Below the pieces are notes generated by a model. It saw nothing but the letters and a program-made list of their open reading frames with translations, made no database searches and was not told the origin of the DNA. A stretch of DNA of 6,610 bases from Planctomycetales bacterium (GTDB taxonomy: Bacteria > Planctomycetota > Planctomycetia > Gemmatales > Gemmataceae), in assembly GCA_020054355.1 (NCBI GenBank), contig JAGVLI010000441.1, forward strand, positions 1-6,610. Reading direction: 5' to 3'. Positions 1-5,409 of this stretch are shown here, one piece after another. The position numbers and the translations under genes are program-made. Each line of letters starts with the position of its first letter. The first letter of the stretch is position 1.

Positions 1-52
1 ACGGAATGTCCTAGCGCTGGAGGCTCCTTTCGTCCACTCAAGTTGCCGTAAA

Positions 53-98
53 CCCTTATCCAGCAACGCTGGATAGGGAGCGGGAGGCGAGTCACGCC
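53..98. repeat. tandem small hairpins at the left edge
   Basis: Two stem-loops lie side by side. The first pairs TATCCAGC (57-64) with GCTGGATA (68-75) around loop AAC, and extends through CCC (53-55) and GGG (76-78) with T56 bulged. The second pairs GGCG (86-89) with CGCC (95-98) around AGTCA. A frame reading from the window edge stops at TAA 49-51, just before the first stem, so this could be a terminator or a 3' palindrome of an upstream gene. No T-run follows either stem. The same stretch is also open in the frame of the downstream WD40 gene, but the residues it would encode before about position 99 do not look like propeller sequence. It is probably non-coding or repeat DNA. Confidence 0.4.
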
Positions 99-206
99 CA
101 CAATCTCAGCGTTTGGAACCTCGAAACCCAACAGCGGCAGGGCCAGCTGTTCCCAGCCGGATCGCCGGACACAAGCCGAGGCGGCCTCTGTATCGAAGAG
201 ATTTCG

Positions 207-1310
207 GTGGACGGCCGTTTCGTGGTGTTCCGAGGCGGGGCCAGCTCCATTTTTGAACTCTGGGATTCCGCGTCCGCGGCCCCGCCGATTGCCCTCGGCG
301 ACTGGCCGATCGTCAAGGCGTCGGCCGATGGGTCGGTGATCGCCTTTCATTGCCATCCCGGCTGGCCCGATCCGGAGGGCCGCCTGCAACTTTGGGAGCC
401 GGCGACCAACCAGTCGCGGCCGGTGCTGACCAAACAGGCGCGCGCCATCAAGGAAATCGTACCGCTGCGCGACGGCCGCCTGGTCGCGGTTGAGACGACG
501 GATTCGGGCGCGCACACGCTCTGGAACTTGACCGCCGAATCAATCCTGATCACCGTGCCCGTACATGGAGGACACGTCTGCATCTCCGCCGGCAGTGGCC
601 GCTGCGCTTTCGGCCAGGCAGGCCGCTTCGAGGTCTGGGACCTGACCACGAGGCAGCATGTCAGTTTCGGTGCGGGCGGCCACGTGCAGGATCGGGCGCT
701 GGCCCTCAGTGCCGACGGCCGTCGGTTGGCCACCTATCGAGACCACGCCTTCACTCTTTGGGACGTGACGACGCCCGAGGCGCGCCGACTCGGAGTCATC
801 GAGCGAACCGGCGGCACGCTGCATGCCTTTTCGCCAGATGGCCGTTGGTTCGGCGCTGGCATGCCCTGCGAGTTCGGCGAGTTGCATGACGTCTACCAGA
901 CGGAGCCGTTCCAGCAGCAATTGCACCTGAGCTGGGCCTACTTCGGGCCGAATTTCGCTCCCGATAGCCGAACCTTCGTCGCCGAAGCTCATGCCAGCCC
1001 GTCGGGTTGGCTGGACCGCTGGCTGAACCGGCCGCTGGGGCGCTACGATCTGGAAGTGTGGGACCCGGCGTCCGCGGCCAAGGTGGTGACACTCCTCGGC
1101 TGCGAGGACTTCGCCTATACGCCCGATGGGCAGCGGTTGGTCGTGGCGCGCGGCCCCGACCAGGTCGAAGTCTGGGACGTGCCGCCGCGCCGACCAATGC
1201 TAGTCGAATACGGGCTGCCCGTCCTCTTCTGCTTCCTGATGCTGCTGCTCGTCCGGCAGTGCGCGCGGGCGCGGTGTGGCTTCGGGGAAGCCCCAGCGCT
1301 GCCGGACTGA
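207..1310 (+). CDS. WD40 repeat protein with C-terminal membrane anchor, 5' end uncertain
   Basis: This is a beta-propeller protein of planctomycete style with no identifiable enzymatic domain. Blade-closing motifs are seen at residues 16-20 (FELWD), 60-64 (LQLWE), 103-107 (HTLWN), 141-145 (FEVWD), 182-186 (FTLWD), 282-286 (LEVWD) and 320-324 (VEVWD). Strands of the SPDGR type precede several of them, for example residues 209-213. A hydrophobic segment at about 332-349 followed by Arg-rich residues suggests a C-terminal transmembrane anchor. GTG at 207 is the first standard start codon in this frame, preceded by GAAGAG at 195-200. However, it falls inside a propeller strand, and the frame is open back to position 15 (TAG at 12-14) and encodes another blade end, LSVWN, from 105. 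No ATG, GTG or TTG occurs in frame between 15 and 206. The true start therefore lies upstream and has been lost through a frameshift, insertion or assembly error. WD40 identity is secure; the partner and role are unknown. Confidence 0.8.
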   Translation: MDGRFVVFRGGASSIFELWDSASAAPPIALGDWPIVKASADGSVIAFHCHPGWPDPEGRLQLWEPATNQSRPVLTKQARAIKEIVPLRDGRLVAVETTDSGAHTLWNLTAESILITVPVHGGHVCISAGSGRCAFGQAGRFEVWDLTTRQHVSFGAGGHVQDRALALSADGRRLATYRDHAFTLWDVTTPEARRLGVIERTGGTLHAFSPDGRWFGAGMPCEFGELHDVYQTEPFQQQLHLSWAYFGPNFAPDSRTFVAEAHASPSGWLDRWLNRPLGRYDLEVWDPASAAKVVTLLGCEDFAYTPDGQRLVVARGPDQVEVWDVPPRRPMLVEYGLPVLFCFLMLLLVRQCARARCGFGEAPALPD

Positions 1311-1360
1311 ATCTCCTTGCTCCCCCGCAATCGCCGGATACCATCGGTGGCATTGTTCCC

Positions 1361-1377
1361 TGCCTGTTCCGCAGGCA
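1361..1377 (+). other. small hairpin in the 5' leader of the NHL gene
   Basis: TGCCTG (1361-1366) pairs with CAGGCA (1372-1377) around loop TTCCG. It lies 51 nt after the WD40 stop and 7 nt before the ribosome binding site of the next gene. No T-run follows, so it is a weak terminator at best; it could equally be a leader structure. A 6-bp stem in GC-rich DNA may also be chance. Confidence 0.25.
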
Positions 1378-1384
1378 TAACTTC

Positions 1385-1390
1385 GAGGTG
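1385..1390 (+). promoter_or_regulatory. ribosome binding site of the NHL gene
   Basis: GAGGTG lies 5 nt upstream of ATG 1396. This is a good Shine-Dalgarno match at suitable spacing, and it fixes the start directly before a signal peptide. Confidence 0.65.
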
Positions 1391-1395
1391 CCGCC

Positions 1396-2409
1396 ATGAA
1401 TCCGCGCTGGTGCTGTCTTTCGGTCCTTTTCCTGGGCATCGCTTTCTTTGCCGATGGCGTCGAAGGCCAGGAGAAAAAAGTCGAATCGAAATATCCGAAA
1501 GTCAACGTGGCGCTCGCCTACACTCACGATCCCGCCTGGCCGCAGAAGCCGGCCGATTTCAAGTGGGCCGAGATGTCGGGCGTTGCCGTGGATGCCCAGG
1601 ACCGCGTTTACCTCTTCAATCGCAGCACGCCGCCGGTGCAGGTCTACGAAGCGAACGGCAAGTTCGTGCGCGGCTGGGGCCAGGACACCATCAAGAGCGC
1701 CCATCACATCAAGATCGACCGCGAAGGCAACGTCTGGATCGCCGACATCGGCAATCACGTCGTTCAGAAATACACTCCCGAAGGCAAATTGCTGCTGACG
1801 CTCGGCACCAGCGGCGAGCTGGGGCGCGACCAGAAGCACCTCAACATGCCGACCGACATGGCTATCACGCCGTCGGGCGACGTCTTCGTCTCGGACGGCT
1901 ACGGCAACGCCCGTGTCGTCCACTTCGACAAGAGCGGCAAGTTCGTCAAGGACTGGGGCGAGCTGGGCAGCAAGCCGGGGCAGTTTTCGATCCCGCATGC
2001 CATCGCCGTGGACAGCAAGGGCCGCGTCTACGTCGCCGACCGCAACAACGTCCGCGTGCAGGTCTTCGAGCCGTCGGGCAAGCTGGTGGACGTCTGGGAC
2101 AACGTCATCGTGCCCTGGGGCTTCCACATGACCAAGAACGACGAGCTCTGGGTCTGCGGCTCGTCGCCGATGCAATGGCGCGGCAGCGACGGCGCCCTGG
2201 GCTGCCCGCCGAAGGACCAGGTCTTCATGAAGTTCAGCACCGCCGGCAAGCTCCTGCAACTCTGGACCGTGCCGAAGGGGCAGGACGGCCTGGAGAAACC
2301 CGGCGAGTTGAACTGGGTCCATGCCCTGGCCGAGGACTCGAAGGGTAACCTGTACGCCGGCGACATCAAGGGCAAGAAAGCGCAGAAGTTCGCGCTGCAG
2401 AAGCCGTAG
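1396..2409 (+). CDS. secreted NHL-repeat protein, peptidyl-alpha-hydroxyglycine alpha-amidating lyase (PAL)-like
   Basis: This is an exported beta-propeller of 337 residues. Residues 1-24 form a signal peptide with a hydrophobic core at about 8-19; cleavage is likely near residues 19-25. NHL-type repeats follow from about residue 58 to 333. By alignment from memory with mammalian PAL, the zinc ligands correspond to His103, His201 and His309. The catalytic tyrosine corresponds to Tyr169 in SDGYGNARV, and the two active-site arginines to Arg76 (in FNRST) and Arg216 (in ADRNN). The aspartate that follows the third zinc histidine in PAL is replaced by Ala310. PAL cleaves peptidyl-alpha-hydroxyglycine to an amidated peptide and glyoxylate. 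No copper monooxygenase partner domain is fused or adjacent, so the real substrate may be different. The gene stands alone, with an 85-nt gap before it and a large palindrome after it. PAL-like fold and metal site: fairly sure. Activity: inference. Confidence 0.82.
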   Translation: MNPRWCCLSVLFLGIAFFADGVEGQEKKVESKYPKVNVALAYTHDPAWPQKPADFKWAEMSGVAVDAQDRVYLFNRSTPPVQVYEANGKFVRGWGQDTIKSAHHIKIDREGNVWIADIGNHVVQKYTPEGKLLLTLGTSGELGRDQKHLNMPTDMAITPSGDVFVSDGYGNARVVHFDKSGKFVKDWGELGSKPGQFSIPHAIAVDSKGRVYVADRNNVRVQVFEPSGKLVDVWDNVIVPWGFHMTKNDELWVCGSSPMQWRGSDGALGCPPKDQVFMKFSTAGKLLQLWTVPKGQDGLEKPGELNWVHALAEDSKGNLYAGDIKGKKAQKFALQKP

Positions 2410-2430
2410 GGCCTTTGCGGTCGGCCGCGC

Positions 2431-2486
2431 TCTGGTCCGCACAGCGGACCCTACGGTCATCCGTAGGGTCCGCTGTGCGGACCAGA
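2431..2486. repeat. 26-bp perfect inverted repeat, REP-doublet-like, GTAG heads facing inward
   Basis: The arms at 2431-2456 and 2461-2486 are exact reverse complements separated by TCAT. Each arm contains its own 7-bp hairpin. In the right arm GGTCCGC (2467-2473) pairs with GCGGACC (2477-2483) around TGT, and GTAG (2463-2466) lies directly 5' of the stem. The left arm is the mirror image, with CTAC at 2451-2454. It starts 21 nt after the NHL gene stop. No T-run follows and no target duplication flanks it. Possible roles are an mRNA 3' end stabiliser, a terminator, or a REP-like non-autonomous element. The palindrome is certain; the classification is inference. Confidence 0.75.
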
Positions 2487-2570
2487 ACCTTGCTGCCTCA
2501 GTGCGCCGGGGTGAATAGAATCAACTTGTAGCTGGCCATCACCGAGTCCGATTCATCGACCCGAATACCC

Positions 2571-3788
2571 ATGTTGCCGAATACGCTGAAAACGTTCGTC
2601 CATCCCCACGGGGTCTACCGCCTCGAATTTCCCTCCTACTGGGACCAGGTGGTGCAAAAGGAAGGCGAATCGTGCGGCTTCGGGCCCCATGACCGGGACG
2701 ACGTCGGCCTGTGGATCTCCATCATGCCCGTCAGCCTGAACACGGAGAAGCTGGCGGAGGAATTGCCCAACCTGATGCGCCAGTCGCTCCAGAAGACCCA
2801 GGCGGAGAACCTGCGGCGCGACACCTCGCTCCGCCACTTCGGCATGGTGGCCGACATGACCAAGGACGGAGAAGGCGGCCACTACTGGATCGTGGCCGGC
2901 GGCGACGTGGTGCTGTTCGCCAGCAGCCAGGTGCCCGTCGCCGAGCGCGCGGTCTGGAATCCGCCTTTCCAGCAATTGATGGCCAGCCTGCAAATCACCC
3001 GCGAGGACCAGCTGCTCGAAGTCAAGATCGCCGAGGAGGTCATGACCCTGCTGCGCGCGAAGCATCCCGAGCAGGATTTTGCTTTCGACGCCGGCAAGAT
3101 TCGCGGCCGGGACCAGGTCGTCTACCTGAGCAATCTGTTTCGCGAGGTCCGCTCGTCGCCGGCGCGCCGCGCCAGCATCATCGAGGGCTTCGTCGAGAAG
3201 GTGACCCAGCCGACCGCGATGCAGATCGGGCAAGAAACCTGGGAGGATGCGCAGGGGTCCATCGTGCCGATGCTGAAGCCGCGCAGCTACCTGAATCCCG
3301 ACGGTCCCACGCAGCACTTGCTGACCAGCGAATGGCTCAATGACGTGGTCATCTGCTACGTGATCCACAGCAAGAAGATTTTTCGCTTCGTGACCGGCTG
3401 GGACGTGAATCGCTGGGGGACCGATGCCCAGACGCTGCACCAGATCGCCATCGCCAATCTGGCGGCCCGGCCCTGGCCGCGCGAACTGTTCGGGGCCCGC
3501 GCCAAGGATTCCGGCCGGGTCATCGTCGTCCATACCGAGGACGGCCTGGCGTCCAGCCGCATGCTGCACCCGGACTTGCACTCGCTCTTTCAGAATGCAC
3601 TCGGCCGCACGTTCTGGGCGGGCATCCCCTGCCGGGACCGGCTGGTGCTCTATTCGGATCGCAAGCAATTGAAACAGCGCATCGGCCGGCAACTGCGCAA
3701 GGACCACGACACCTCGGCCTACCAGATCACGCCGCGCTCGTTTCTGGTGACGCGCGACGGCATCGCTCCGGCGGTGGACAAGCCGTAG
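2571..3788 (+). CDS. DUF1444-family-like cytoplasmic protein with N-terminal extension
   Basis: This is a 405-residue protein without signal peptide or membrane segment. The C-terminal two thirds (about 147-385) resemble the DUF1444 family, whose Bacillus subtilis member is YtpQ. Visible features are a KPRSYL segment (236-241), then WLNDVVICYVI (255-265), FRFVTGWDVNRW (271-282) and LHQIAIANL (289-297). The end contains RDRLVLYSDRKQLKQRI (355-371). The first 143 residues form a separate domain starting VYRLEFPSYWDQVV (15-28), which recalls PsbP/DUF1795-like folds; this assignment is weak. The biochemical function of the family is not known to me. ATG 2571 is the only ATG before the conserved HPHGVYRLEFP region and has no Shine-Dalgarno sequence upstream; the frame is open only back to a TAG at 2529. 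The gene converges with the acyltransferase gene, sharing the palindrome between them. Family: moderately sure. Confidence 0.78.
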   Translation: MLPNTLKTFVHPHGVYRLEFPSYWDQVVQKEGESCGFGPHDRDDVGLWISIMPVSLNTEKLAEELPNLMRQSLQKTQAENLRRDTSLRHFGMVADMTKDGEGGHYWIVAGGDVVLFASSQVPVAERAVWNPPFQQLMASLQITREDQLLEVKIAEEVMTLLRAKHPEQDFAFDAGKIRGRDQVVYLSNLFREVRSSPARRASIIEGFVEKVTQPTAMQIGQETWEDAQGSIVPMLKPRSYLNPDGPTQHLLTSEWLNDVVICYVIHSKKIFRFVTGWDVNRWGTDAQTLHQIAIANLAARPWPRELFGARAKDSGRVIVVHTEDGLASSRMLHPDLHSLFQNALGRTFWAGIPCRDRLVLYSDRKQLKQRIGRQLRKDHDTSAYQITPRSFLVTRDGIAPAVDKP

Positions 3789-3808
3789 CGCATTGGCCAG
3801 GGACTTGC

Positions 3809-3880
3809 CGTGCGTGGGTTAGGATTCCGATCCTGACAAACGGCACGGTCTGTCAGGATCGGAATCCTAACCCACGCACG
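3809..3880. repeat. 30-bp perfect inverted repeat between convergent genes, REPIN-like, GTGG heads outward
   Basis: The arms at 3809-3838 and 3851-3880 are exact reverse complements around a 12-nt spacer. In the left arm GTGG (3814-3817) directly precedes an 8-bp hairpin with one G-T pair: GTTAGGAT (3818-3825), loop TCCG, ATCCTGAC (3830-3837). The right arm mirrors it. The element fills the gap between two convergent genes, 20 nt after the + strand stop and 5 nt from the - strand stop, which suits a bidirectional transcript end. No T-run and no flanking target duplication are present. Its 24-nt core is shared with the element at 5303-5385. Confidence 0.8.
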
Positions 3881-3885
3881 AAGCA

Positions 3886-5115
3886 TCAAGCCACGCGGGC
3901 CGGTGCGGTCACTTCCGCCCCGAGGTCGAAGCGCGGCGGGGACATGTCGGCGACGCGGATTGTGGCCGACTGGACTTCCGACCTCTCCAAACGAGACTCC
4001 AATCGGCGCGCTTGACCGCGTTTTCGCTCCTTGAAGTTCACGATCGGCCTTTCGATCAATTGATAGCCAAGCAGCGCCGCCAGGCCGGCGAAGAGCAGAT
4101 TCTGCGGGAATGCACACCACCAAAGCTCCTGATGCGGCTGCAGGAAAAGCTGCTGCCAGACGTACAGGCTAAAGGAAGCCGAACCCAGCGCGACCGCCGC
4201 CGGATGATTGAAGCAACGGCCGATCAGCGAGCCGGAACGCTGCACCGCCGCCCAGAGGAACACCGCGAAGCAGACCGAGTTCACCGTGAACGAGATGCCG
4301 ACCCAGTAGCGCCACGAAGCCACCGACAGCGCCCGGCTGGCCAGCAGCAGCCCCGCGACCAGCAACAGGCAGCGGTAGTCGTGGACCAGCCGGTTGAATC
4401 GTTCGCGCCAGACCGGGTCGTAGGCGGCAAAGGCCAGCAGGCAACCGATGGCTACGCCGTCCGCCCGGGCGAACGTCCAGCGATGGGCCAGGTTGTCGAG
4501 GTGCGGCCAGAACAGCACGACGCCACAGCGCAGCAGCAGACAGCCGCCGATGCAGGCCCAGATCAGCTTTCGGGAACGCGCCAGCGAGCAGGTCGCGAGC
4601 ACGAACGGCCAGGCCAGGTAAAAGTGCTCTTGGATGGACAATGTCCAGGTGTGGCCCACCGGCCAGGCCGGGTGCGCAATGAAGTTGGTCGTGAAGGTCG
4701 CCGCCGGCAGCAGGTCGCGCCAGCGCAGGTCCAGCACGCCGGTCAACTTCAGCAGTACCAGGATGCCCAGCAGGCAGACCAGCGGCGGGCAAATCTTCAG
4801 CATCCGCGCCAGGCAGAACTTCGTCACGTTCAGCTGGCCGGTGCGGTGGATTTCGCGCAGCAGCAAGGTGGTAATCAGGAAGCCGCTAACGACCAGGAAG
4901 GCTTCGACGCCCAGATGGCCAAGGCGCAAGCTGGGCAAGCCGGTCAAGTCTGGAAAACCCGTCGTGTGGCTGGCATGCGCGTAGACCACGAGCAGCACGG
5001 CGAGGGCGCGCATGCCGTCCAGGCAAGGAATGCGGCCGCGCGCCAGCCACTCAGGGGCTGCGGCGCGATCGATTTTCGCGGTTCGAGGCGCGGAATCAGC
5101 GATGGCAAGAGACAT
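3886..5115 (-). CDS. acyltransferase-3 family integral membrane protein (OafA/YrhL-like)
   Basis: This is a multi-pass membrane enzyme of 409 residues that probably transfers an acyl group, such as acetyl, to an extracytoplasmic sugar, lipid or cell-envelope polymer. Family signatures in order are IPCLDGMRALAVLLVVYAH (29-47, with the presumed catalytic His47), GHLGVEAFLVVSGFLITTLLL (66-86), ARMLKICPPL (103-112), HTWTLSIQEHFYLAWP (155-170, with conserved Glu163), RADGVAIGCLLA (217-228), SLYVWQQLF (316-324) and YQLIERPIVNF (351-361). About ten membrane segments can be counted. There is no fused SGNH domain. The first 28 residues and the last 45 are hydrophilic. ATG at 5115 leads directly into the protein; TAGG about 8 nt upstream is a weak ribosome binding site. 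The gene lies downstream of the - strand WD40 gene, 294 nt apart with a palindrome between, so it probably has its own promoter. The substrate cannot be told from sequence. Confidence 0.9.
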   Translation of the reverse strand: MSLAIADSAPRTAKIDRAAAPEWLARGRIPCLDGMRALAVLLVVYAHASHTTGFPDLTGLPSLRLGHLGVEAFLVVSGFLITTLLLREIHRTGQLNVTKFCLARMLKICPPLVCLLGILVLLKLTGVLDLRWRDLLPAATFTTNFIAHPAWPVGHTWTLSIQEHFYLAWPFVLATCSLARSRKLIWACIGGCLLLRCGVVLFWPHLDNLAHRWTFARADGVAIGCLLAFAAYDPVWRERFNRLVHDYRCLLLVAGLLLASRALSVASWRYWVGISFTVNSVCFAVFLWAAVQRSGSLIGRCFNHPAAVALGSASFSLYVWQQLFLQPHQELWWCAFPQNLLFAGLAALLGYQLIERPIVNFKERKRGQARRLESRLERSEVQSATIRVADMSPPRFDLGAEVTAPARVA

Positions 5116-5273
5116 GCACAGCCTACCAGGAGACTGGGATGTGTGGGGCCGAAGGGCCAGTCAGACGGGGCAGCACTTCGCGGGGCGAATCATAATGAAT
5201 TGGGCATCTGAAAAAAAGCCGACTTGAGGCGTCGAAATGCGATCCTTGTTTAGCCTTTCCGTCGAGGCGGCCT

Positions 5274-5288
5274 CCAGGCCGAGCCTGG
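5274..5288. other. short GC-rich hairpin in the intergenic region
   Basis: CCAGGC (5274-5279) pairs with GCCTGG (5283-5288) around CGA. It lies 15 nt from the large palindrome at 5303-5385, between the two - strand genes. It may be part of the same 3' end structure or chance. The rest of 5116-5302 shows no gene; a run of seven A residues at 5211-5217 gives a T-run on the - strand but no good stem precedes it. Confidence 0.3.
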
Positions 5289-5302
5289 TGGTCCATCGAA
5301 CG

Positions 5303-5385
5303 ACTGTTTGGCCGTGGGTTACGATTCCAATCGTGACCACTCCGCTGCCTGTCACGATTGGAATCGTAACCCACGGCCAAACAGT
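5303..5385. repeat. 35-bp perfect inverted repeat, REPIN-like, GTGG heads outward
   Basis: The arms at 5303-5337 and 5351-5385 are exact reverse complements around a 13-nt spacer. In the left arm GTGG (5314-5317) directly precedes GTTACGAT (5318-5325), loop TCCA, ATCGTGAC (5330-5337), an 8-bp stem with one G-T pair. Compared with the 3809-3880 element, the 24-nt core has three differences: one in the loop and two that are paired with each other in the stem (G-C to C-G). It starts 24 nt beyond the stop of the - strand WD40 gene. No target duplication flanks it. Confidence 0.8.
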
Positions 5386-5409
5386 GCCTGAGAGCAGCAC
5401 CGGGTCTGG

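Noticed and set aside
796..2460. 554-codon open frame on the - strand
   Set aside because: It runs antisense across the WD40 and NHL genes, has low-complexity Arg/Ala/Val-rich composition and no domain, and crosses a gene boundary and a palindrome. It is a GC-driven shadow.
2516..2521. TAGAAT as a -10 box for the DUF1444-like gene
   Set aside because: The nearest -35-like sequence, TTGCTG at 2490-2495, is 20 nt away, too far, and matches poorly.
2553..3707. 384-codon open frame on the - strand
   Set aside because: It is antisense to the DUF1444-like gene, and only the + strand reading has recognisable family motifs.
5189..5194. TATGAT on the - strand as a -10 box for the acyltransferase gene
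   Set aside because: The hexamer is good, but the region 17-18 nt upstream is only a T-run with no -35 match; the evidence is too weak for a feature.
4012..5211. 399-codon open frame on the + strand
   Set aside because: It is fully antisense to the well-supported acyltransferase gene and encodes Gln/Arg/Ala-rich sequence without a domain.
2431..5385. the three palindromes as a CRISPR array or as transposon terminal repeats
   Set aside because: They are dispersed single palindromes with differing sequence, no regular spacers, no open frame between arms and no target duplications.
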